Part shown: one piece after another, positions 45,501 through 51,764 of the stretch | Layout: every line of letters begins with the position of its first letter | Numbering within the stretch: the stretch's first letter is position 1 | NCBI GenBank assembly: GCA_903820035.1 | Contig: CAIJFT010000054.1 | Span: forward strand, 1-51,764 | DNA: 51,764 bases | Direction of reading: 5' to 3' | From: an uncultured Opitutia bacterium | GTDB lineage: Bacteria; Verrucomicrobiota; Verrucomicrobiia; Opitutales; Opitutaceae | Made by a program: the position numbers and the translations under genes | The notes under the pieces: model-generated | Database searches by the model: none | What the model was told of the DNA's origin: nothing | The model's input: the letters and a program-made list of their open reading frames with translations, nothing else

Positions 45501-45712
45501 CCTTCGAGTACGATGATCGCCGGCTCACGCTCGACCTGAATCTTGAGGTGGAGTTGAAGAAGCGCCTGCAATTTTATGTGGCCGCACAGAACGTCTTCAA
45601 TGCGCGGGCGGTCACCTTGCGTTACGGTTCGGCGACCCCCGCCTACGGCAAAGTCTATTTGACCGGCGCCAACGGGGTCGGTCTCACGATGGGCCTAAAA
45701 GGTTCCTTCTGA
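42578..45712 (+). CDS. TonB-dependent receptor with N-terminal carboxypeptidase-regulatory-like domain
   Basis: This is a 1044-residue outer-membrane transporter and third member of its class in the window. It has a signal peptide (about 1-27), a carboxypeptidase-regulatory-like domain (about 33-112, AISGRVQNVATGQFLNNARV), a TonB-box-like VVKLDAFTVA (121-130), a plug (NIGEFLKFVPGLTPEYDY, VSIRGFAPHMVAVSSDGAQM, VSRIEVAKVPTPANRADSLSGSVNM) and a barrel ending LTMGLKGSF. It follows a related receptor after 60 bp and precedes an FAD oxidoreductase after 23 bp, so it is probably mid-operon. ATG at 42578 begins the signal peptide; ATG at 42548 would add ten residues before it. Confidence 0.91.
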   Translation: MKSRSLFAAVVGALALSFLSVTSVRSAAAGVAAAISGRVQNVATGQFLNNARVTVRGTDIIAFTDQSGAYRLPQVPAGQVILDVFYTGLDPQSVPLELGSGQSASRNFELTSAARYGDGSVVKLDAFTVATARETNGQAIAINEQRFASNLKNVVAADSLGDVMDGNIGEFLKFVPGLTPEYDYEDGTTVSTVSIRGFAPHMVAVSSDGAQMANTSNALGDSRAFSFNQASINNVSRIEVAKVPTPANRADSLSGSVNMVSKSAFERKTMEFRYNLNLAANSENFTLQRTPHTTDEKIYKLTPGGNFDLTLPLGPRFGLVMTGAASERYAKLHYSYKTYNANAAGTGATPANPYLQTYRLLDSPRTLVRQSIGLKADGKVTRYGILSVSGQVSHFASTRIATEFTSSAGNNATPTPATGVPLSYGSDYTVGATGRGSVTLGGATSTHIVTDASAGNVRYRYDNGVWRLTLAADQSWAEGGYRDQSEGHFRQMAISLRNPARLEFRNVNQVRPESLRIFDNTNREVDLYDINNYQLTTVNSTPRRTREDFEGGSVDLGRTLGFLPFPASVQIGAQQRTQTRDIRRRNENWTYNGINGDRSPAPFVSPVYFGQYHYYGFRNLPHVSPILAYRAYQANPALFTKTAAQLVTEETFRINNSQLFEEGVTAAYAQTEFSLFKSRLKVLTGVRYENTETEGLGALVDTSAVWARNSDGTFVRNAAGQRVRRVDAGAVSSMEQLRLTHQERKYQANRGYDGYYPSLHVTYQVTENLIGRAAWAQTYGRPNLNNLIPTAQVDEADLDAAQLGDPSVVKGNITVTNTGLRPWSADNYDLALEYYSKGGGLFSAGVFLKDIRGFFSDTVRIANATDLEEFGLDPRYLGWRVSTQVNGGSARVYGAEFNVRQSLGELGAWGRPVTVFINGTKLRLEGESTAAFNAFTPESLNWGFSYTRRPATFMAKWNYRGKRRLGAQPALGADAFEYDDRRLTLDLNLEVELKKRLQFYVAAQNVFNARAVTLRYGSATPAYGKVYLTGANGVGLTMGLKGSF

Positions 45713-45735
45713 ACGTCCGGCCGCTCTTCCCCACC

Positions 45736-47211
45736 ATGAATTCCTCACCCAACTCCCCCGGCCGTCGCCGCTTCCTTCAAACCGCCGCCACCGGCGCGCT
45801 GCTCGGTCCGTACGCGTTGTCGCTCTCCGGCCAGACGGCGGTTGCCGGCGTCGGCAAGCCGCTCCCGGCGTTCGCCCGGGGCGAAGTTCTCCGGACCAAC
45901 GGCGAACTCACCCCTGGCGGCCGGCTCACGGAAGCAGCCCGCGAGATTCCCGTGGCGGGCCGCAGCGATGTGCTCGTCGTGGGTGCCGGCCCGGCCGGCA
46001 TTGGCGCGGCGCTGGCCGCGGCGCGCGCTGGCGCCAAGACCCAGCTGATCGAGACGGCCGGCTGTCTCGGCGGTGTCTGGACCGCCGGGATGCTGACCAA
46101 GATCATCGATGGCGGGCGCAAGTCCGGGATCATGCAGGAGATCCTGCAAGCCATGGTCGCGCGGGGGAGTGACGTCGCGAAAAAGACCAAGGGCGAAATC
46201 TACGACCCGGAGCTGATGAAGATCGTCCTCGAGGAAATGTGCGTCGAAGCCGGCGTGAAGATCCGATTGCACACCCACCTCGTCGGCGCCGTCACGGACC
46301 AGCGCAACCGCCTCGTCGCGATCATCACGGAATCGAAGTCCGGCCGGCAGGCTTGGGCCGCGGAACGCTTCATCGATTGTTCCGGCGACGGCGACCTGGC
46401 CGCGCAGGCCGGCTGCCGGTTCGACGTCGGCATCAATGCCAACTGCGAGTGCCAGCCCATGTCGCTCATGGCGCTGCTGACGGGCGTGAACGTCGCGGAA
46501 GTGGCGCCGTTCGTGCGCGAGCTTGCCGGCGAGGGCGCGAAGACCGCGCTCAACAAGTTGATGCGCGCCTCCGGCATCAAGCCGTCCTACAGTTCGCCCA
46601 CGTTGCGTCTGCTCCACAGCGGTATTTTCTCGCTGATGACGAATCATGAGTACGGCGTCCCGGCCTACGACGCCGCCCAGATCACCGACGCCACGATCCG
46701 CGCGCGGCGGGAGGTGCACAAAATCGTGGCCGATCTGCGCCGGATCGGCGGACCGTGGAAGAACCTCGCCGTGGTCGCCACCGCCGAACAGATCGGCGTG
46801 CGCGAGGGTCGCCGCGTGCGGGGACGTTACACCGTCACCGCCGACGACATCGTGGCGGGCAAGAAGCACGACGACGCCGCGTGCCGCGTGAACTTCGGTT
46901 TCGACGTGCACAATGTCCGCCCCGACTCGGAAGGTCCTTGGAAGGACGAGATCGCCGCCGAGGTCGCCCGGTATCGTAAAGCGGGCGCAAAGCCGTACGA
47001 TATTCCGGTCGGGGCGTTGATCGCCGCGGATGTCGACGGCCTCATGGTGGCCGGACGCTGCATCAGCGGGGATTCGTTCGCCCACTCCAGCTACCGCGTC
47101 ACCGGCAATGCTGTCCCCATGGGCGAGACCGCCGGTCAGGTGTCAGCTGTATCCTTAAAACAAGGCCGCTTGCCGCACGAAGTGGCTTGGGCCGACGTGA
47201 AACGTACCTGA
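45736..47211 (+). CDS. Tat-exported FAD-dependent oxidoreductase
   Basis: This is an FAD-binding oxidoreductase of 491 residues, of the FAD_oxidored type common in PVC and Bacteroidota glycan loci. The N-terminus has a twin-arginine signal (GRRRFLQTAATGALLGPY), meaning export as a folded, cofactor-loaded protein. The dinucleotide-binding motif is VVGAGPAGIGAALAAARAG (Gly83, 85, 88), and the late FAD-contact block reads DVDGLMVAGRCISGDSFAHSSYRV. The substrate is unknown; an oxidised sugar or similar metabolite is a reasonable guess from context. It is 23 bp after a TonB receptor gene and 27 bp before a second oxidoreductase of the same family, so all three are probably co-transcribed. Confidence 0.88.
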   Translation: MNSSPNSPGRRRFLQTAATGALLGPYALSLSGQTAVAGVGKPLPAFARGEVLRTNGELTPGGRLTEAAREIPVAGRSDVLVVGAGPAGIGAALAAARAGAKTQLIETAGCLGGVWTAGMLTKIIDGGRKSGIMQEILQAMVARGSDVAKKTKGEIYDPELMKIVLEEMCVEAGVKIRLHTHLVGAVTDQRNRLVAIITESKSGRQAWAAERFIDCSGDGDLAAQAGCRFDVGINANCECQPMSLMALLTGVNVAEVAPFVRELAGEGAKTALNKLMRASGIKPSYSSPTLRLLHSGIFSLMTNHEYGVPAYDAAQITDATIRARREVHKIVADLRRIGGPWKNLAVVATAEQIGVREGRRVRGRYTVTADDIVAGKKHDDAACRVNFGFDVHNVRPDSEGPWKDEIAAEVARYRKAGAKPYDIPVGALIAADVDGLMVAGRCISGDSFAHSSYRVTGNAVPMGETAGQVSAVSLKQGRLPHEVAWADVKRT

Positions 47212-47238
47212 GTTCGAGTTTCCCCAAACCCTTTCGCC

Positions 47239-48588
47239 ATGAAACGCCGTACCTTTATCTCCTCCCTCGGCGCCGTGTCCGCCGTCACCGTTTTGCCTGG
47301 CGCGCAGGCGTCGGACGCGACGGCGGCGCCGCGCACGTTGACGACCGACGTGCTCGTCATCGGCGGCGGCACGGCCGGCACCATCGCGTCGATCCAGGCC
47401 GGCCGGCTCGGGGCGCGCACCATGCTCGTCGAGTCGGGCAGCCAACTGGGCGGCACGACCACCACGGCCGGCGTGGATTTCCCCGGGCTGTTTCACGCGT
47501 GGGGCAAGCAGGTCATCGCCGGCATCGGCTGGGACTTGGTTAAAGCTGCGGTGGACCTCGGCAGCGGTGACTTGCCGGATTTCACGAAGCCCACCGGCCG
47601 CCAACACTGGCGGCATCAGGTACGGATCTGCGGCGCGCTTTACGCTGCGCTCGCCGAAGAGGCGGCGGTGAAAGCCGGCGTGCAGATTCGCTATTATGAG
47701 TCCCCGCTGTCGGTCACCGCGACGCCGAACGGCTGGCGCGTGCGGCTCGCGGGAAAGGGCACACTCGTCGACGTCGTGACGAAGCAGTTGGTCGATTGCA
47801 CCGGTAACGCCTCCGTCGTCGGCCTAGCCGGCTTGCCGCGCTTCCGCGAGAAGTCGCGTCAACCCGGCACGCTCATCTACCGCCTCGGCGGTTACGATCT
47901 GGCGACGATCGATATGAATGCGTTGCAGGTGAAACTTGTCGCGGCGCGCAAATCCGGCGCCCTGAAACCCACCGACATCAACGGCAGTATCGCCGGATTC
48001 CTCGGGAAGGGTGGCGAGAGCGGCAACCACGTCCCCGGCGCGGATTCCTCGACCTCCGAGACGCACACCGCCACCAACCTACTCGGCCGCGAGGCGCTCC
48101 TCCGCGTCCTGCGATTTCTCAAACAGGAACCCGCGTTTGCGTTGATGACGATCGAGCGTCTGCAACCCGAGACGGGCATCCGCGAGACCTACCGCATCGT
48201 CGGCGAGGCGCAGATCACGCACGAGGACTACACCTCAGGCCGCGTGTTTGCCGACGCGGTGGCGCATTCGTTTTACCCGATCGATCTGCACTACGAAGGC
48301 GGCGTGACCCCGAAGCATCTCAACGAAGGCATCGTGCCGACGATTCCGTTGCGTGCGCTCATTCCCAAGGCGAGCAAGAACCTGCTCGTCGCCGGCCGCT
48401 GCCTCAGTAGCGACCAACTCGCCAACTCCGCCCTTCGCGTCCAGGCCTCCTGCATGGCGATGGGCCAGGCCTCCGGCGTCGCGGCGGCGCTTGCTGCGCG
48501 CACCGGGAAAACGCCATTGCAAGTACCGGTGGCAGACATCCGTCGCGAATTGATTGCTCACGGCGCGATCGTGCCGCAGTCGGTCTGA
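47239..48588 (+). CDS. Tat-exported FAD-dependent oxidoreductase (second copy)
   Basis: This is an FAD-dependent oxidoreductase of 449 residues. The twin-arginine signal is MKRRTFISSLGAVSAV, and the Rossmann motif is VIGGGTAGTIASIQAGRLG (Gly42, 44, 47). A GTTTTAGVDFPG block corresponds to the flavin-loop region, and the late LLVAGRCLSSDQLANSALRV block corresponds to the one in the upstream enzyme. The two are related but well diverged, so they probably act on different substrates or form a pair. It starts 27 bp after the preceding oxidoreductase gene. A hairpin 32 bp after its stop may end the operon. Substrate is unknown. Confidence 0.88.
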   Translation: MKRRTFISSLGAVSAVTVLPGAQASDATAAPRTLTTDVLVIGGGTAGTIASIQAGRLGARTMLVESGSQLGGTTTTAGVDFPGLFHAWGKQVIAGIGWDLVKAAVDLGSGDLPDFTKPTGRQHWRHQVRICGALYAALAEEAAVKAGVQIRYYESPLSVTATPNGWRVRLAGKGTLVDVVTKQLVDCTGNASVVGLAGLPRFREKSRQPGTLIYRLGGYDLATIDMNALQVKLVAARKSGALKPTDINGSIAGFLGKGGESGNHVPGADSSTSETHTATNLLGREALLRVLRFLKQEPAFALMTIERLQPETGIRETYRIVGEAQITHEDYTSGRVFADAVAHSFYPIDLHYEGGVTPKHLNEGIVPTIPLRALIPKASKNLLVAGRCLSSDQLANSALRVQASCMAMGQASGVAAALAARTGKTPLQVPVADIRRELIAHGAIVPQSV

Positions 48589-48620
48589 GCCCGGTTGAGG
48601 GCTGCTCCGAGCCAGCGTCA

Positions 48621-48660
48621 GGCCGATTCCCGCTGATGGCGTTTGAATGCGGGATCGGCC
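48621..48660 (+). terminator. Hairpin between FAD oxidoreductase and SGNH-GH16 genes
   Basis: GGCCGATTCCCGC (48621-48633) pairs with GCGGGATCGGCC (48649-48660) with a single bulged T and a 15-nt loop. No T run follows, so it may be a terminator, an RNA-stabilising hairpin or a regulatory site. Confidence 0.45.
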
Positions 48661-48705
48661 GGCTCTAGAGAAGGGGTGCGTTTCACTCTCTTCCAAATTT
48701 TACCC

Positions 48706-50751
48706 ATGCATCCATTCGGCTGGAAATGCGTTCTTTTTCTTTGTGCGATCGTCTCATCGGGCGGGGCGCTTGGTGCCCCGGCGCTTGCCGCCGAACTGGC
48801 GCCCGAACTGCACGTCCGCGACGGACTCCCGAATGTCGCCGCGAAGCTGCAGGCCGGCGAGGAGGTGCGCGTGGCTTTCCTGGGAGGCAGCATCACGGCG
48901 GCGGAGGGCTGGCGGGTGTTCGTGCTCGAACACCTGCGCCGGGCGTATCCGAAGTCAAAGTTCACCGAGATCTTTGCGGCGGTGTCCGGCACCGGTTCCA
49001 ACTACGGCGCCCCGCGCCTCCAGCGCGACGTCCTGCGCCACCGGCCCGACCTGCTCTTCGTGGAGTTCGCGGTCAACGACGGCAGCGGCTCGCCCCGGGT
49101 CGAGGCGCAGATCGAGGGCATCGTGCGCCAGACGCGGGCCGTGCTGCCGCGCACGGACGTGTGTCTGGTCTACACGGTTTCCAGCGGCGGGTTGAAAGAC
49201 CTGCAATCGGCCGGGCTCCAGAGTACGGCCCGCTCGATGGAAAACGTCGCGACGCACTACGGCGTTCCCAGCTTCAACTTCGGCATCGCGGTCGCGCAAC
49301 GCGTGCAGGCGGGCACGCTCGTGATGTCGGCGCCTGCCAGCGTCGCGGCGGACGCGCAGGGCAACGATCCGCAGGGCCGGCTGATCTTCACGCGCGACAA
49401 CACGCACCCGACCGACGCCGGGCATCACCTCTACAACGACCGATTGGTAGGTGCTCTGCCGGCGATGTTGCAGGCCGGTTCCGCCGGGGCACGGGCGTTG
49501 CCGGAGCCGCGGCGCGCGGATCATTGGCAACGGGCGCGAATGCTTACGGTGGCGGAGACGCACCACGACGGCCAGTGGTTGGAGTTGCCGCCGTTTGCCC
49601 CGCAGGCGACGGCGCAAAAAGGCGAGGGCCTGGTGCCCCCGCTCCGGGTGGCCTTCGAGCCGGGCGCAACGGTGGAGTTTCGTTTCAAGGGCACGCAGGT
49701 CGGCCTGATCGGCCTGAAGGGGCCGGACAACGGCGAGTTCAGGATGACGGTTGACGACTTGCCGCCGGAGACCGGGACGTTGTTCGACAGCTTCTCCACG
49801 CCCGGACGCTACTATCTCAAACCGTGGTATTTCTCGAAGACGCTGCCCGACACCGAGCACCGCGTGCGGCTCGAGCTGCTGCCGACGAAAATCGACAAGG
49901 CCGCGATCATGAAAAAGGCCGGCACGCCGATCACCGATCCGAAGCCGTACGCGGCTCACGGTTTGTACCTGGGCGGTTTTCTTCTGGTCGGTGAGCCCGT
50001 CGGTACGAAGCCGCCCGCGGCCGAGCGCAAGACGCCCGCGAGCGCCCTCGATCTGCCGGTCGCGCCCACGCCGCCGCCGGGTTACCAGTTGGGGTGGGCC
50101 GATGAGTTCGACGGCAATGCGCTCAACCCCGAGCAGTGGATTTATCGCACCGGCGAGCGTTACTGGAGCACGCAGCTGCCGGACAACGTGGCGGTGCACG
50201 ACGGCTACCTTTGGCTCGCGGGGAAGAAGGAGAAGAGCGGCAAGAGCGACTACACGGCGGGTGGCGTGATTTCGAAACGCGTCTTCCGTTACGGCTACTA
50301 CGAGGCCCGCTTCAAGGTGCCGCCGAAGGCCGGCTGGCACACGTCGTTTTGGATGATGCACCACGCTGCGGCGAATGCGACGGCCCGGCCCGGCTCGCGG
50401 CAGGAGATCGATGTCTGCGAGAACGACTCCGTCACACCGAAGCTCTACGGCGCCAACCTGCACGAGTGGGCGCCGCAACACTTCGGGCGCGGCCACCGCA
50501 ACGTCCGCACGCCGGATCTCGCGGCGGACTTCCACGTGTGGGGCTGCGAATTCACGCCGGAGAAGGTCACGTACTATTTCGACGGCCGGATTGTGCTGGT
50601 GAACGACGCGACGACGATTCCCGACCACGGGGAGATGAGCCTCTGGCTCACCACCATCGCTTCGCCGCTCGGCAACACGCGGGCGGTCGACGACACCGCG
50701 CTGCCGGCGTATGCGGTTTTCGATTATGTGCGGTTTTATGCGAAACCGTGA
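48706..50751 (+). CDS. Fused SGNH hydrolase and GH16 endoglycanase, exported
   Basis: This is a bifunctional exported enzyme of 681 residues with a signal peptide (about 1-29). The N-terminal SGNH domain (about 50-255) has all four blocks: FLGGSIT (Ser62), GTGSNYG, FAVND (Asn124) and RDNTHPTDAGH (Asp231, His234). A linking beta-rich region (about 260-440) precedes the GH16 domain (about 458-681), which opens YQLGWADEFDGNALNPEQW and has the signature QEIDVCE with Glu567, Asp569 and Glu572. It would remove an ester (acetyl or similar) and cut the backbone of the same glycan. The GH16 part is related to the enzyme at 37452 but lacks its LamG tail. ATG at 48706 begins the signal peptide. Confidence 0.88.
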   Translation: MHPFGWKCVLFLCAIVSSGGALGAPALAAELAPELHVRDGLPNVAAKLQAGEEVRVAFLGGSITAAEGWRVFVLEHLRRAYPKSKFTEIFAAVSGTGSNYGAPRLQRDVLRHRPDLLFVEFAVNDGSGSPRVEAQIEGIVRQTRAVLPRTDVCLVYTVSSGGLKDLQSAGLQSTARSMENVATHYGVPSFNFGIAVAQRVQAGTLVMSAPASVAADAQGNDPQGRLIFTRDNTHPTDAGHHLYNDRLVGALPAMLQAGSAGARALPEPRRADHWQRARMLTVAETHHDGQWLELPPFAPQATAQKGEGLVPPLRVAFEPGATVEFRFKGTQVGLIGLKGPDNGEFRMTVDDLPPETGTLFDSFSTPGRYYLKPWYFSKTLPDTEHRVRLELLPTKIDKAAIMKKAGTPITDPKPYAAHGLYLGGFLLVGEPVGTKPPAAERKTPASALDLPVAPTPPPGYQLGWADEFDGNALNPEQWIYRTGERYWSTQLPDNVAVHDGYLWLAGKKEKSGKSDYTAGGVISKRVFRYGYYEARFKVPPKAGWHTSFWMMHHAAANATARPGSRQEIDVCENDSVTPKLYGANLHEWAPQHFGRGHRNVRTPDLAADFHVWGCEFTPEKVTYYFDGRIVLVNDATTIPDHGEMSLWLTTIASPLGNTRAVDDTALPAYAVFDYVRFYAKP

Positions 50752-50792
50752 GGAAGGGCGCCGGTTCGCGGGCGCCGGGCCCGTTCCGGAGG

Positions 50793-50860
50793 GTAGCCCT
50801 GCGCGTGAGCGCAGGGAACCTTCGTTAGGCCACGGTCCCTGCGCTCACGCGCAGGGCTAC
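50793..50860. repeat. Perfect inverted pair of GTAG-headed REP-like palindromes
   Basis: The arms at 50793-50817 and 50836-50860 are 25-bp perfect inverted repeats with an 18-nt spacer. Each arm reads GTAG, then CCCTGCGC-GTGA-GCGCAGGG, itself an 8-bp stem with a GNRA-type loop. Head tetranucleotide, hairpin and inverted pairing match the description of REP/BIME elements moved by REP-associated tyrosine transposases. The right arm ends 3 nt before the start codon of the next gene. A degenerate copy lies at 443-467 and a related hairpin at 3075-3107. Confidence 0.85.
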
Positions 50861-50863
50861 GGG

Positions 50864-51764
50864 GTGTGGTGGCTGCGCTGCCTGTCCGGGCTCCTCGTCT
50901 CGGCCGTGCTCGCGTGGGCGGCACCGGAGGTGCGGCGGGTCGAGGTCACGCGAGACCTGTGGCTGTCCTCGTACCGGACCGAGCGCGAGGGCAACAACGG
51001 CGCGTCGCCGAAGTTGAAACTCAAAGGTATCCAGGAATTCTTTCTGGTGGATTTCGACCCGCTGCCGCTGCGCGGCCAACGGGTCGTGCGGGCCACGTTG
51101 CACCTTCACCCCGAAGGCAACGAAAGCCTCGGACGGATCACTGTCTCCAGCGTCGCCGCGGCGTGGACCGAGGGTCGAGGCACCGGTTATGCGAAGGTGT
51201 CCGGGGCGAGCAGCTTTGCGTGGGCCCGCACCGGCGAGGCGCGCTGGGCGGGCGGGGAGCCGGACCTCACCGCCGTGATTAACGGCAATGGCGGATCGGC
51301 GTGGGGCTTTGGTGACGCCACGGCGCGCGACGCAGCCGGCTGGCAGGTGGTGCCGGTTGCGCCCGCCGTGGTGCAGGCGCGGATCGAGGGCCGGAGCGAG
51401 GGTTTCTGCGTGATGGACGATGTGGGCAGCGAGTACACGCGCGAGGGCAACACGGTCCAGTACCGTCATTTTCCGAATCGCTATGTGGCCAGCCGCGAAG
51501 GTCCGAGGCAGACGGCGCCGTACTTTACGCTGTGGCTGGAAGCCGGCGCGGCCGAGGCCGCTGTCGCGCCCGCGATCGCGCCACGGAGCCCGCCGGCACC
51601 GGTGAGATTCCCGCCGCTCGCGGCGACGGCGACGGCGACGGCGCAACGTACGCCACGACCGGTCCGGGTGTACGACGAGTTTGATGATGCGGCCGCATCC
51701 GGGGATTTCTTTGCGGCGCGCAACGAGACCACGGGTTTCTCTGTCGAGGGCGCGGCGGTACGCG
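50864..51764 (+). CDS. Secreted protein with DNRLRE/CBM-like N-terminal domain (partial, runs off the window)
   Basis: The frame stays open from GTG at 50864 to the window edge (300 codons). It begins with a signal peptide (about 1-20, WWLRCLSGLLVSAVLAWA). A beta-rich domain (about 22-230) follows with RRVEVTRDLWLSSYRTEREGN, FFLVDFDPLP, RATLHLH, AAWTEG and FTLWLEAG. Such blocks are typical of DNRLRE-type carbohydrate-binding modules at the front of large PVC exoproteins. A Pro/Ala/Thr-rich linker (about 232-270, ATATATAQ) and a new domain (VRVYDEFDDAA) come next. The downstream catalytic part is outside the window. The upstream REP pair occupies the place of any ribosome-binding site. Start choice is tentative. 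Confidence 0.65.
   Translation, partial: MWWLRCLSGLLVSAVLAWAAPEVRRVEVTRDLWLSSYRTEREGNNGASPKLKLKGIQEFFLVDFDPLPLRGQRVVRATLHLHPEGNESLGRITVSSVAAAWTEGRGTGYAKVSGASSFAWARTGEARWAGGEPDLTAVINGNGGSAWGFGDATARDAAGWQVVPVAPAVVQARIEGRSEGFCVMDDVGSEYTREGNTVQYRHFPNRYVASREGPRQTAPYFTLWLEAGAAEAAVAPAIAPRSPPAPVRFPPLAATATATAQRTPRPVRVYDEFDDAAASGDFFAARNETTGFSVEGAAVR

Noticed and set aside
11502-45712. A classical SusC/SusD polysaccharide utilisation locus
   Set aside because: No SusD-like lipoprotein is encoded anywhere in the window, so the term is avoided.

Overview
This window looks like a piece of a GC-rich chromosome from the phylum Verrucomicrobiota, most likely family Opitutaceae. That placement is inferred from gene content: many TonB-dependent receptors with no SusD partner, a PVC-type beta-propeller protein, ThuA, SGNH and FAD-oxidoreductase proteins typical of the PVC group, and a C-terminal module shared by secreted proteins. 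Almost no start codon has a Shine-Dalgarno sequence; most are preceded by a pyrimidine-rich stretch. No tRNA, rRNA, CRISPR array, prophage or insertion sequence was seen.

Region 1 (1-3.1 kb) is housekeeping: the 3' end of kdsB (CMP-Kdo synthetase), convergent carA (carbamoyl-phosphate synthase small subunit), and divergent kamA (lysine 2,3-aminomutase). Region 2 (3.1-8.2 kb) holds two divergent secreted proteins, a lamin-tail/CotH protein and a PhoD-like phosphatase. They share an approximately 130-residue C-terminal module, two copies in the first and one in the second. Region 3 (8.2-10.6 kb) is a TPP riboswitch followed by a TonB-dependent receptor, so a probable thiamin(-precursor) uptake gene. 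A small pRiA4b Orf3-like protein follows.

Region 4 (11.5-51.8 kb) is a large glycan-scavenging island. It contains seven more TonB receptors, a CAAAR-type sulfatase, a GH2 enzyme, a GH16/LamG enzyme, an SGNH-GH16 fusion, an SGNH/lectin-like protein, a ThuA-like protein, a degenerate-SGNH/propeller/cupredoxin fusion, two Tat-exported FAD oxidoreductases, and the 5' part of another secreted protein. A LacI-family regulator sits at 19.7-20.7 kb. A 16-bp palindrome, GGTGAACGRTTTCACC, occurs at its own 5' end and upstream of three TonB receptors and the GH16 gene, which outlines a local LacI regulon. The likely flow is: exported enzymes desulfate and cut a polysaccharide, TonB receptors import the pieces, and LacI senses a product. 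The combination of sulfatase, GH16 and GH2 hints at a sulfated galactan or similar glycan, but the substrate cannot be fixed from sequence alone.

The intergenic DNA carries at least two families of palindromic repeats. One is REP-like with a GTAG head, best seen as a perfect inverted pair at 50.8 kb. The other is built on CCCGATGTCC..CATCGGG and lies at 19.6 and 35.0 kb. Other hairpins look like terminators or operators.
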